This document shows, piece after piece, positions 21,409 through 31,738 of a DNA stretch of 64,000 bases. The DNA is from Dactylorhiza incarnata (Eukaryota; Streptophyta; Magnoliopsida; Asparagales; Orchidaceae), in the NCBI GenBank assembly GCA_033032865.1, contig JAWHQI010000263.1, forward strand, positions 1,426,001-1,490,000, given 5' to 3'. Each line of letters begins with the position of its first letter. Positions within the stretch are counted from its first letter, which is position 1. The translations under genes were made by a program, and so were the position numbers. The notes beneath the pieces are model-generated. The model ran no database searches, was not told the DNA's origin, and saw nothing but the letters and a program-made list of their open reading frames with translations.

Positions 21409-21531
21409 CACAACAAGGGTGAATGTAGGTAAACCTTACCCCACATTTTTGCAAGAGACTGCTTCTAGGACTTTAACCCACGACCTTAAGGTTACACGAC
21501 ACACCTTCACTGGTGCGCTAAGGCTCGCCTT
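21409..21531 (-). mobile_element. tRNA-derived SINE (Au-like), truncated
   Basis: On the minus strand the sequence begins near 21531 with GGCGAGCCTTAGCGCACCAG, an A-box-like start. It continues through a B-box-like GGTCGTGGGTTAAAGTCC and the body GTCTCTTGCAAAAATGTGGG, then TAAGGTTTACCTACATTC. This order matches plant Au SINEs as I remember them. It is cut at 21409 by the hAT terminus, and the missing 3' part should lie beyond the hAT's other end, off-window. Being a pol III-type SINE, it encodes no protein. Confidence 0.7.
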
Positions 21532-21539
21532 CAATTGAA

Positions 21540-21849
21540 AGTAAAACAATGATGAAAATAAAATATGTGAAAATAAAGTATTGTTAGAAAGTGTCGGTGT
21601 TTTTGGATGTGATGCAGGTCACACTTTTCCCCCCGGGGTTGAGAGAGATCGGCCACTACGAGAACTCATAATTATTGGCAACTAAAAGATCTAGTTGATG
21701 TTGATGTATTTATGTTGTGCTGATCGAAGATCTGTTTGCAATGTTTCGGCCTTGCCATGAAACAAAGTGTTGATGGTATGTTCCGTAGAAAGTTTGAAGC
21801 TTCTAAACATCTAATAAGACCAGATTGACCATCTCTATGATCTAAGCAG
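21540..21849. other. Stretch between SINE and integrase relic, no gene seen
   Basis: Probably the 3' end of the reverse gypsy relic. The minus strand reads SLNPGGK-like sequence near 21640, which resembles pol tails, but this is too short to rely on. Nothing else is recognised. Confidence 0.35.
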
Positions 21850-22086
21850 AAGGTATGTTTGAGGTGGCTACAAGTGGATTGGGGGCGGTGGTGGGCAGCT
21901 CTCCATAATATGGGGTAAGATTAGCCACATTGAATATACAGGAGGTACTGAATTCACTGGGTAAATCTAAAAAACAAACATTCTCACTTAGCCAATTTCG
22001 GACTTGAAATAGGTCAAACTTTCATTGTTGCAATTTATAATACATACCTGAGGCGAATATCTGCTTCTTGAAATATGCAAGCACTA
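21850..22086 (-). pseudogene. Gypsy integrase C-terminal relic
   Basis: The minus-strand reading around 21890-22010 contains FLDLPSEFSTSCIFNVANLT, matching the 'YVLDLPxxFGISxxFNVxDL' segment that precedes the integrase tail in plant gypsy elements. Stops interrupt it. It stops exactly where the solo LTR is inserted and continues on the other side at 24129. Confidence 0.65.
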
Positions 22087-24123
22087 TGTAACACCCCAGG
22101 TTTTCCCAGTTGAAGAAAGCAAAGGCAACTGGTATCAGGAGCTAATGTCAGGCGTTAACAATCGACTGAAAATTATTGGCTAGATGTCAAGGCGATCGAC
22201 TCGATGAATTCGACTAGTCGTCAAAATGAACACTAACATCGGGTGTTAGGGCTAACGCTTGCGTTAGCTATCTACTTGATTACTTAGCCTTGTCATTGTG
22301 AAGCTCCTTTAATCGTTGAGAGGTCTCGATGATTCGACTAGATGGCTAACGCTTGGTGTTAAGGATAACACCGGCGTTGAGTCCTCTAGCCGAATTGTTA
22401 AGCAGTGTTGGATAAGATTAAATCCACCGCTCTTGGGGCTAACGCGAGCGTTAAGGCTAACACCGACATTATCTCTTTATTCAGATTCATCAAATCGAAT
22501 AGTGACTGTCCATTTCTTATTGGATTTTGGATCTGATGGCTTGAATTTATCCCGACTCAGCTAAGGCAACATGGATGATATTCTTCTTCACATTATTATC
22601 TCACTTTCCCTCTCTCTCCAAAGGAAAGGAAGAAAAGGGCTAATGAAGAAGGAGGCTTCATCTAGCCATTAGAAGAGCTTCCAAGCTCCGTTTCAACGCG
22701 TTGAGTTCAAATCCGTGGAGGGGAGATTGCTGTGAACCTTTCCATCCGGATCTTTTGTGGATTCATGGCGCTAAAGCAGTCATCAAGGGTAACGATCCTT
22801 CTTCTTGATAATAGGACATGTTAGTCCTATGTTTTGTTGTTAGTATAGTGAATGAAAGTGTCTCCTTCACTAATTAGTGAAAGGTTATACTTTCAACGGG
22901 TAGACGTTGTCCATCCATGGTATGAACTGCATATAGAATCTGATTCATGTACGGATATATGCATGTTGTGTGAAACCCATCTGTGACAGGTTGGTCCGGA
23001 TTGGTGATGACTAAATTGCGTGCCGGAGAAGACTTTGTGCTTATTGTGCTGTTTGTATAGCTTTAATGATGTATACTGGTTGTATAATATGCTGCAGAGC
23101 AACAATAGGAAACACACTCATTTATGAAAGAAATGGTGTTCTGTTGCTAATGCCCTGCGTTAACGCTAACGCCGGCGTTATCGCCAGTGATACCAGGTAT
23201 CGCTTGATGTGATTGGAAATTCCCCTGAGGCTATGTTGATGACCTAGCAGTGTTTATCTCATTAATGGGCCGAGGTGAAGTTGTACCTGCTTTGTGCCAG
23301 TTGTTCACGATGATTTAGCCGGGCAAGGCGGCTCCGAACCCGTTCCATGCTGGTCGGTGAAGAGGTCTCCCCTCAGTTCACCGTCTAATCTTTGAAAGGA
23401 AGTTCAAAAAGCATAATGGCTTGAACGATGGTAGCTCAATTACCATCTAAGTTTGCATAAATGAGGATGGAGGTGGGACTCGGGGAGTACACCGAAAGCA
23501 TGCTGTGAGAGCGCGAAACGTGTGGTAATGTGTGCCAATGTTTGTGGCGATTGTGCATATATTGATTTTGTTGGCTGCACTTTCTTGTTTAGATATATGT
23601 TATTATACTGCTGACTTTTAGGGAAGGAGTACCACCGCCCCGGGAATGAGGTGGGGTCGTTACACCATTGTGGTCAGCTAAAGCTGACCGATGTTTTCTT
23701 TCCCCACATCTTTGTGGATTGTACATGTGCAGGTGTTGGCGAGCCGAGCGAGAAATAGTCAGGTGAAGCTCATTGCTGTGTTGGCCGTCAAAGGTCAAAC
23801 TTTTGAGTGCTTACCTTTCATGTATTGTCGGCCTGCGTGTCAATGCCTGTAAACCATGTAATAAGATAAACACTTGATGTGAATAACATGTATGACCTTA
23901 AAGCCAAATAGTTTTTGATATATATATATAGTCATTCCTAGTTTGACCTTGTGGACATTTGCGGGTTCAAGATTTATTAAAATGCTTCCATTAGCTTCTA
24001 ACTCCGTGTTGTCTAGTTGGTTGTTTGTACTATTTCGTAACTCTTTAGCTTGCTCATTTAGTATGGTGTGGGGTCCCGACCGGACCTAATGTTATATTAC
24101 TTGGAACGGGCAGGGTGTTGCAC
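22087..24123 (+). repeat. Solo LTR of a Ty3/gypsy element, with target duplication
   Basis: It starts TGTAACACCCCAGG and ends GGGTGTTGCA, imperfect inverted ends typical of gypsy LTRs (2037 bp). Flanks are CACTA (22082-22086) and CACCA (24124-24128), a 5-bp duplication with one change. There is no internal region, so it is a solo LTR left by recombination. It contains repeated TAACGC/GCGTTA words, including the perfect palindrome TAACGCCGGCGTTA at 23167-23180, and a TATATATATATAG near 23921-23932. The orientation is inferred from the LTR start motif. Confidence 0.75.
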
Positions 24124-24128
24124 ACCAA

Positions 24129-24640
24129 ACCTCCATCAAAAAGTATAACTCCCGGCGATGAATATCGACTATGATTTTATATTTCAGAAGGTCATCGTAA
24201 TTTATTAGATAGTTTTATATAAATCACCAAATCCTATTGCTTCAATTTCTCCTCAGTCAAACACCTGAGAAAGTATCACAAACTCCAATTAAAAACCTCA
24301 ATTTGACTGTCCACCAAAGAGTGATACGCGCTACAAAAATCGAATTTGGTCCATAGTCATCCTCAAAGGGTTTTCCAAAAATATCCAATGAGGCATGTAT
24401 CTCTATCAGTTGTAATTGTCCTAAGAATCTCATGCCTCTTTATAGAAAATTCCTACGACATATACTGCATTGGAGGTCTTCTTACATGGTATTAATTAGA
24501 AAATCGATCTACTACGACAAAAAATAAAGTCTACGTTCTTCTTAGTGTGGGGAAGTCCTACAACTAAATCCAACGAAATATCATCATAAGGCATCTCAGG
24601 TATAGATAGAAGGTTATATAAGCCCATATTTTGTGCATGT
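24129..24640 (-). pseudogene. Gypsy integrase core relic
   Basis: On the minus strand, about 24640-24515 reads AQNMGLYNLL...PEMPYDDISLDLVVGLPHTK with frame changes. This matches the integrase segment from the zinc region to the first catalytic Asp (D-x-V-x-G-L-P). The rest, down to 24129, is too decayed to place precisely. Confidence 0.7.
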
Positions 24641-25099
24641 CTCTTAAAGAACTAACATGTCATGTGTGGCTAATGAGATATATGGCAACTTGTTTCATCT
24701 TGGGCTAGTAATATCTTGTGCTAACGAGATCTAATAGCTTGGATTGGCCTATGTGTCCTCCTAATCCTGATGAGTGTAGCTCTCTAAGTAAGGTCTTCTT
24801 AATTAGTAGTCGTTTGTAAATGCAAAGTTGTGTTTCATCAAATAAATATCCCTCACTCACACTGTACTGAGTAGTGAGGTCAGTCCCATTAGAATGACAC
24901 GAAGTCCAAATATCTCCAAAAATTGATCAATGACATACAATTTTGCTGGGAGTCTAACTACAAGAAGTGTGAAAAAGGCATGATCAACAAGTGTGATCAC
25001 CGGATCAGGGCGTCATCGACTCGATTACTGACTTCTGACTCGTGTTTAAGAGGAAACGTAACTTCCTAAAGGCACACAACCAACTTGAAATGCCATCTG
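24641..25099. other. Decayed pol sequence, no domain placed
   Basis: It lies between the integrase and RNase H relics and so should be the RNase H-integrase junction of the same reverse gypsy. I can name no motif in it. Confidence 0.35.
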
Positions 25100-25440
25100 G
25101 TCTCTCTCTAGGTGCCCAGATGCATCCGTGTCTCATGGTCTGTGTTCAATACCCACTCACATTGAAGTAGGTAATATCGCCAATGGTGAAGAGCCTGGAT
25201 GAGGGCAGCACGGATTCCTATAATGAATGCGCCACAATCAACTTCAAATTGTTTTCTCAAAATCAGACAACGATAAAACAAATGCACTAGTAAGTCTCTA
25301 TTTAACAAGATGAGGTGCTCTCTTTGCTTCATTAGTCCAAACGAAATTTTCCTTTTTATACAATCAACAATGAGAGTAATCTAACATACTAAAATTTTGA
25401 ATAAATTGATGACTCACCAAAACACGAAGGCCAAGATCTT
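25100..25440 (-). pseudogene. Gypsy RNase H relic
   Basis: The minus strand at 25108-25332 encodes FEVDCGAFIIGIRAALIQ and HHWRYYLLQCEWVLNTDHE, matching the RNase H words 'FEVxCDASxxGIGAVLxQ' and 'WxxYLxxxxFVLxTDHE'. The catalytic Asp of the D-A-S motif is replaced (GAF). The N-terminal side, to about 25440, reads QFIQNFS..., the end of RT, where the plastid-like insert begins. Confidence 0.75.
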
Positions 25441-25830
25441 TCAGAAAATGGATTCCAATTCGAAGAGTGCATAACCACATGGATAAGGTCACATTAAATC
25501 GTCCATTTGGATCCAATTTGGGATTTTAGAGGGATCAAAAAGGAATTGGAATGTAATATCGATTCATACATAATAAAAAGTTCTCTATTGATCCAAATGC
25601 TATACCTATAGGATATTGGGATAGAGGTGAAAAATCTGAAGTTTCACAAAGAAGAATCTTCTCCTTTGATCATAAATGGCAAGTGTTCAATTGGAACTTG
25701 AAAACATGAATGAATTGGTATGGGTTACTCTTCAAGATGGCGTGAAAGAAGGGAGGAGATTCTCCAATGAAGAAAAGGATTCAATTACTTCAAAATAATT
25801 GAACAAGGAGCCGTATGAGGTCCAGGAAAG
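25441..25830. other. Probable plastid DNA fragment (NUPT) inside the gypsy relic
   Basis: This segment breaks the pol similarity. Its words GGATCAAAAAGGAATTGGAA, CTCTTCAAGATGGCGTGAAA and GGAGCCGTATGAGGT resemble plastid sequence; the last is the conserved group II intron domain V region. From memory it is close to the intron flanking 3'-rps12, which I cannot verify here. The pol similarity resumes on each side (VRGFPGP on the right, HQFIQNFS on the left), so about 390 bp appears to be inserted. Confidence 0.55.
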
Positions 25831-26560
25831 CCTCGAACCTTAATAATCGTTCTAGAATAGGATCGTAATTCAATCATCTTGACCTTTTCCCTGTCAACTT
25901 AATACTAGGCTAAACAATATATCCTAAGAATGTCAAACTATTTGTCATAAATGTGCATTTCTTCAAATTTGTATAAATTTGATATTCTTGTAAGATCTCT
26001 AAGTCATGCATAAGATGAATTAGTGTTGGCCGTGATCAGTACTATAAATCAGAATATCATCAAATTATGCCACTACATAGACTCCAATGAGTTGTCTGAG
26101 TACTTGATTCATCACTCTTATAAATATGTTAGGCATTAGAAAGGGCAAAATGCATCGCTAACCACTTGTATAAACCCTTTCGTATTAAACGATAGTCTCC
26201 CACTCATCTTTGGGACAAATTTGGATATGGTGGTAAGCACTTTAGATCAATCTTCGAGAAAATATTCGACCCACTAAGCATATTGAGCATGGCATCAATT
26301 AGAGGATTGAAAAGCGATATTTAATTGTGATTTTATTCATTGATTGACTATCAAAACACGTGCATCAGATACCATCTTTCTTAGGAACTAATAATGCATG
26401 AACAACACATAGGCTCATGTTCTCCACAATGTGACCCTTGAAATCAGATCAACCATCTCGCCTATGGATCTCCTCATGCTCTTTCAGATTCATGCGATAA
26501 TGAGATAAATGAGGCAAACTAACTCTAGGTATATGGTCAATGTAGTGTTGAATGCCTCTC
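25831..26560 (-). pseudogene. Gypsy reverse transcriptase relic
   Basis: The minus strand carries, in shifting frames, LLVPKKDG, MNKITIKYRFSI, GRIFSKIDLK, KGLYKWLAMHF and IFIRVMNQVLRQLIGVYVV. This is the ordered RT core of a Reina-like gypsy. At least ten stops or indels are present. The Y-x-D-D site region lies near 26040 but is altered. Confidence 0.75.
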
Positions 26561-26879
26561 TTCGGAGGGATTTGATCAGACAACTCCATAACATAATATC
26601 AGAAAACTCCTTATTGAGAGACCGCACTACCCTAGGAATATCTATCAAGGTATTCTTGCATCACCTCCTAAATCAATATTGAAAAGCATTAAACTACATC
26701 ATATTCTTGCATCACCTCCTAGAATTGTGATCCAGTCAGTAGCATGGTGGCGGAGGGAAAGGATATGACCTAAAGAGTTGGTTGGGCACTAACTCTGGAA
26801 GAGTGTGATGATCTCTCTGGGGCCTTGGGTACAAGTTGTTATTCTTGGGAAGAAGAACAATATTTCCCCTGATGCGCTC
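26561..26879. other. Decayed linker between protease and RT relics
   Basis: No distinct motif. By position it is the protease-RT spacer of the reverse gypsy. A short direct repeat of CATATTCTTGCATCACCTCC-like sequence occurs near 26650 and 26700. Confidence 0.4.
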
Positions 26880-27260
26880 AAAAGAGTTGAGTTTTTTTAC
26901 ATCGTCTTGTAATATGTATCTATGAGTATTGGCATGATCACTCTAATAAATGTGACAAACCTCGATGGCGGAAACATGACAAAAGACATCGTCTTGATAT
27001 AGTGTTATGTATATAAAACTTTACGACAAATTGGAAGGTTATAGGAATAGTCGTACAGCTAGTGACTTGCGATAGACTATATGGTTTTCCTAATTGTTGC
27101 ATTATAAATTCATTTTCCTTGCCATTCGTTGAGAAACAAAAAATTTCATACTATCTCTATCAATAATTATGGAATAAATTTTCCATTGAATGCGTGCAGT
27201 TGTACGAAAGATATTATTTTTCAATCACTCATTGATAGTAGCAACCATGGGTCAGTAAGC
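26880..27260 (-). pseudogene. Gypsy aspartic protease relic
   Basis: The minus strand reads NNIFRTTARIQWKIYSIIID, then FFVSQRMARKMNL, then VFCHVSAIEVCHI and NSFERIRGNIVLLP. This matches the protease of Reina-type elements around the catalytic 'IIDSGSSxNVVS' segment. The D-S-G triplet is altered (IIDRDS). Confidence 0.65.
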
Positions 27261-27953
27261 TATGCTGGAGAACACAAACTAACTAATTGGGGTTACTCTA
27301 CTTAGACCTCGAGCTTGCTCTCTAATTGGGTTCAGATGCAGGATAAGGTTGGCAGTTACCAAGGAAGACTCTGTGCTTAGCATCTTGTCTGCTCTTAGAA
27401 TTGATGATTGCGATGAAGTGCTATCGCTGACAATCTTAAGATTTGTGACTTGGTTCTATACACTTAAATTATCTAAATACACCAAATTGTGGTCCAGTCC
27501 ATGCAAAATCCTTCCCTTTGGAGGTAGTGGATGTGAGAATAGAAGTGATCATGGGAATTGTTGGACGAGAGGGTGCTGGGGATTTAGAGGCAGGGATAAG
27601 TGTAGGAGTCGATGCAAGTCTGTCAGCATGCAGGCCTTATCCAGATGTTCTCCTCTACATGGTTTTTGTTCTAGTACTCTCCGTGTTCGATTATAGACTT
27701 CTCATAAATCCATATAGTCATAACTCTAATTAATCTCGAATGGAGTATCGCAACCTATTCAATTAATAGGAAACGATCATGTCGTCATTCTTGCATAGAT
27801 CAAGGTGGGATCAAAGAATGAGAAACTCATTTGTGTAATCGTCCACATATAAGTTATTTTTTTGCTATAGTTGTGAACATATGGTAGAGTGTATGTAGGT
27901 AATCTGGTGAAACATACCACTTACATAGTTGCGTGTTAAAATCTCCCTAGGTT
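27261..27953. other. Probable gag C-terminal relic, no clear domain
   Basis: It lies between the protease and gag relics of the reverse gypsy. The minus strand is Ser/Thr/Pro-rich near 27550-27620, as gag tails often are. The 115-codon plus-strand frame at 27349-27696 has no family resemblance and is not called a gene. Confidence 0.35.
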
Positions 27954-27958
27954 GTGAG

Positions 27959-29028
27959 TGATAACTTCTCAAAAAGAAGTTATCTTGATCATTATTTTAA
28001 CCCTTTTTGTTAAGTTATGTGATAATTATCTTGAAATAAGGCATCTTTTCAGCAATTAAAACTTACCAAAAGTGGGCCCCGCCTAGAAAGAGAAAGGAGG
28101 AGATTTAAAAGGACATTTTCAGCCATTCTAAAGGAGAACTTGGACGGGAGAAAAATAGAGAGAGAGAAGAGAAGGAGATTTTCAGCCAAGGAGAAAACCA
28201 GTCCAGGAATTCCGTCCGGGCTGCAGGAAACGTTGTTAAATCATCGACGAAGGGAAGATTTACTTGATATTCATCATGTTTAGTAAGATCTATCCCTTAT
28301 TTTGTTTTTCTTCCTCAAGCATGAACTAATTTTTGCAATCTTGTGTTGTGAGAGTACTATTTCTTGTGTAATGATAACTATGCTTTAATTTTCCTTTATG
28401 GATGTTTGGTGAATGATCTTTATGGTTCTTATGATCTTTATTTTGGAACTTTTGGCCAAGGTTTCGTTTTTCTACTGCGCTTCATAATTCGAGAGATGAG
28501 TTGCGCAAGGGTATCATAAGTTCGATATAGCGTTTGAAGGGAGAAAGAGACTTCCCCTTGGCGTTAGCAACATAGGTTTTTATTTCTTATGCGATTTTTT
28601 ATTTCACTCGAGTTAGAGATGACAGAGGAGATAAGGGATTAGGGGAATCCGATATCGAGAGAGACGGTTTTCTAAATTAAAATCGTTGCAAGAACATTTC
28701 ACCGCGCAATTTTCATAAAGTTTTATTTGAATAATCATTGCACTAGATTTAGGAAATCACAATACAAGATTATTTCTCTTAATCGTTAGAAAAGTATTTT
28801 CTCCAAGGATTTATAGTTATTATTATTTTGAATTTGTCACTTATAATTTTCTTTCATAATTGAAATCACGGTATTCGATTGACTTGGATTTAAAGAAAGG
28901 ACTTAACTGGTATTTGCGAGCACTAAGTTTAACACCTCTCCGTGGGAATGATATTTAACTCACATTATATTACTTGAACCGACACGTGCACTTGCGTACA
29001 AAATACGCAACCATTTTTGGGCGTATCA
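27959..29028 (+). repeat. Solo LTR, Athila/Tat-like, with perfect target duplication
   Basis: It starts TGATAACTTCTC and ends GGGCGTATCA (1070 bp), flanked by GTGAG at 27954-27958 and 29029-29033. The end words (TGCGTACAAAATACGCAACC) resemble the LTR end next to the TGGCGCC primer site at 40432, which suggests an Athila/Tat-type family. It has no internal region. It interrupts the gag of the reverse gypsy relic, whose similarity continues at 29034. Confidence 0.85.
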
Positions 29029-29033
29029 GTGAG

Positions 29034-29240
29034 TTATCCCAAAATCAAATTTCAAACACTCTAATTATCCCCACCAAATTAAAGTAAAACACTTCAATCT
29101 CAGGGTGACGTACTCTATATGTCGACCTAGGGGAATTTGTTTCCAGGTCATGAAGCAGTCCATCCTATCACACAAATCTAAATAACTCTTGTGTTCTAGC
29201 CCAACCACGAAGTCTCTGATGTCTAATTTGACACCATTTT
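29034..29240 (-). pseudogene. Gypsy gag relic
   Basis: The minus strand reads DIRDFVVGLEHKSYLDLCDR, then DCFMTWKQIPLGRHIEYVTL, then RLKCFTLIWWG, with frame changes. This corresponds to the 'F.WL..VERVF.YK.IPE..KV.L.A..L...A..WW' core of plant gypsy gag. It marks the 5' limit of the reverse relic that can be recognised; a G-run follows at 29244. Confidence 0.65.
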
Positions 29241-29483
29241 AGGGGGGGGGGGGGGGGGGTCTTGGTTCGGTGACTTCTTGTTCAAAGTGCTTAGCGTTAG
29301 AATTTTTTGCTCTTATTGTCTAGGATTAGGGTTGTGTTCGTGTTGAAGGTCTGCTCTGGCCCTAAATGTGTGGTGTTCGATTCCGTTAACATTCGTGTGT
29401 AACTCATTCTTCATGTGTCTTACTTCTCCCATATTTGTGGGGAGAGTTTCGATCATTTTTTTTATAAAATTTTCATTTGAGCA
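29241..29483. other. G-run and unassigned sequence before the TRIM array
   Basis: Begins with a run of about 18 G, then AT-balanced sequence with no coding resemblance. It may be the rest of the reverse gypsy's gag leader or flank of the TRIM-like array. Confidence 0.35.
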
Positions 29484-30001
29484 TATTAGCGGCTCTATTC
29501 CAGCGGGATCCGTGTTGTGTGGAAATGACTTGACTAGATGTCCTCAGATTATTCCTCGGCTCGGATTATCCCTTCGGTCTCGTGGTTAGATTAGTCCCAC
29601 ATCGCTCCGCGCAGTCCCTCTTGTGTGCTTATGTACCCCCACCCTTTCAACTCAGTATATACCTGGATTTTGAGATTGACTTCGGGGCGTGTGTGGTTTC
29701 AACATGGATCAAAGCTAGGTTCTCCCATTGTGGGGGGATGTTAGCGGATCTAGTCCAATGGGATCCGTGTTTTGTGTGACCGACTTCCATGGGATCGAGT
29801 TGACTTGATTTATTCGGATTATTCCCCGACTCAAATTATCTTCGCGGTCTTGTGGTTGGATTTGTCCCACATCACCACCGAGCGGCCCCTCCTGTGTGCT
29901 TATGTACCCCCACCCCCTTCATCTCAATACTTGGGTTTTGAGATTGACTTTGGGGCATGGGTGGTTTCAACATGGTCTCAGAGTTAGGTTCTCCCGCTGG
30001 T

Positions 30002-30036
<35 letters not shown>

Positions 30037-30233
30037 GGATTAACACATCTAGTCTAATGGGATCTTTGTTCCGTGGGACCAACTTGACTTGATGTCCTCA
30101 GATTATTCCATGGCTCAGATCATCCCAGCGGTCTCGTGGTTGGATTAGTCCCACATCGTCCTCGGGTAGTCCCTCCTATGTGCTTATGTACCCACCCCCT
30201 TAGATTGACTTTGAGGCGTGAGTGGTTTCAACT
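29484..30233 (+). mobile_element. TRIM-like tandem array, three LTR copies
   Basis: Copies of a 195-235 bp LTR (ideal TGTTAGCGGATCTAGTCC ... GGTGGTTTCAACA) lie at 29484-29704, 29739-29972 and about 30039-30233. Between them are only a tRNA-iMet-type primer site (TGGATCAAAGCTAGG, TGGTCTCAGAGTTAGG) and a G-rich polypurine tract. These tiny internal regions of about 34 and 66 bp match terminal-repeat retrotransposons in miniature, which use other elements' proteins. The third copy has lost its primer site. Confidence 0.75.
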
Positions 30234-31738
30234 AAGCTAATTACTTCCTTATGTACATGGTCTTGATATTCATTTTTCTCCATCATTTTCAATTATTGAT
30301 CCATTGCAGCTTTCCACTGAATATTTTATGCGGCTTTAGGAGGATGTAGAAAACAAAAACACATATTTTGTAAAAACCAAATTGTAATAAAAATAAATTT
30401 GGTCAGTAATAGTTGTATTTAGTAATGAATTTAGATGTCATTATAAGAGACTTATTTTTTTGCAACTAAGAGTTCATTATTAGTACTATGTCGTTACAAA
30501 AATTAAGAGTTCATTATTATATTTGTAACAAGACTAATTTGGCATTTTAAATAGTAAACTTCCCTCATAATTAATATAAATTGTGACAACATCTTGAAAG
30601 TATTTGTGACTAAGAGAATTTCTATATTATTAGTACTATTTTGTAACTAAAATTTTGTTACGATAAATATATTAAATTTAAAAATGAAGGAAAATATGAC
30701 GTTATTTTTTATCTAATTTGGAATAAAAATGTATAATGACTTTAAATTAGTTAATGATTTTTCTAAATTATCTTGACCTAAAGCAAAACAACAAAATCAC
30801 TAAATCTTTTTTGTTTCCCCACACCTAGATTCATGCTTTCGTCTTTTTCTTCATCGACTTTGTCACACCATCTTATCTTATTATCTCTTCATTCTGTTTG
30901 AGAAAAATGTGTTTTGATTTAGTCATTTCCTCCTCTTCTAGCATTGACCTCGACATATATCATGTTCCTAATTAACTTCGTTAATTGATTTCACTTTGAA
31001 AAAATGATGTGTGCACATATTTTCTTATCCCATCTATGGATGCTTGCATATCTTCTCCATCCCGCCGACGAATATCATGACGATATTCAAGTTCCTCATT
31101 TTTATTTGTTTGTTGCCTTTTGTTTTGTCGATGTGTGAATTAAAGTCTTATGATAACTCCCCCCATTTCATCTGCTTTCTATATTAGATTCATGCATGAA
31201 CTCGTTATATATGCATATATTTCTTAGGATCTGAATGATCATCTTTGGTCAAATACCTAGCAACACATTCATAGTCCTTTTATTACAGTTTTTCTGAACA
31301 AGTTTCTGGTTATAACAAACTTCAAGTTGATGATATCGATATTGATGATAATGATGTTATTGATAATGATAGTGTCGATGTTATTGCTGATAATGATGAT
31401 ATCAATTTTTACCTTGTTATGGATAACTATGATGAATGTGTTCACTATGGATATAATGTCTCCACAAGCATAAATGGTATGGGTTGACACACATTTGGTA
31501 GCCATTCTTTGTCTTGTACCTCAATGGTCTTGTCAAATTGTTACTACGGAATATTGTGTGACTGTACTAAGACATTTCCTTTTGTATCGAGAATAGAAGA
31601 GAAGAGTATCCATCAACATCTCTTATTGTTTCTAACTAGCAACAAACTAATAGCTAGACTTGAATAAGCAGTAACGTCTCAAATATTCAAAGCCTTCACC
31701 TAGTTGAGGAGATCAACAACCATAATGGATATCTATTG
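30234..31738. other. AT-rich stretch between TRIM array parts, no gene
   Basis: No coding family is recognised. 30380-30720 repeats TTGTAAC/GTTACAA and TTCATTATTAGTAC words. 31330-31430 is a degenerate GAT/AAT trinucleotide tract (GATGATATCGATATTGATGA), which explains the Ile/Asn-rich open frame on the minus strand at 31269-31505. It may be the body of another transposon inserted in the array. Confidence 0.4.

Larger units (their letters stand above)
21540..29240 (-). mobile_element. Decayed reverse-strand Ty3/gypsy (Reina-like) retrotransposon
   Basis: Scattered but collinear minus-strand similarity runs from gag (29034-29240) through protease, RT and RNase H to integrase core and integrase C-terminus (about 21850-22086). 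No open frame longer than about 75 codons survives. The RT words (INKITIKYRF..., SKIDLK, YFDDILIYS-type) and the integrase word DDISLDLVVGLPHTKK resemble the Reina chromovirus clade. It has been interrupted by two solo LTRs (22087-24123, 27959-29028) and a probable plastid fragment (25441-25830). No LTR of its own was identified. Confidence 0.7.

Noticed and set aside
23656..23661. Alternative end of the solo LTR at GGGTCGTTACA, followed by a primer-site-like TGTGGTCAGCTAAAG
   Set aside because: The alternative end at 24123 pairs with the LTR start as an inverted repeat and gives a near-perfect 5-bp duplication (CACTA/CACCA), and integrase similarity resumes right after it.
27349..27696. A 115-codon plus-strand frame
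   Set aside because: It runs opposite the reverse gypsy relic, with a Cys-rich shift and no family resemblance; most likely chance.
31269..31505. Ile/Asn-rich minus-strand frame
   Set aside because: Encoded by a degenerate GAT/AAT trinucleotide tract; low complexity.
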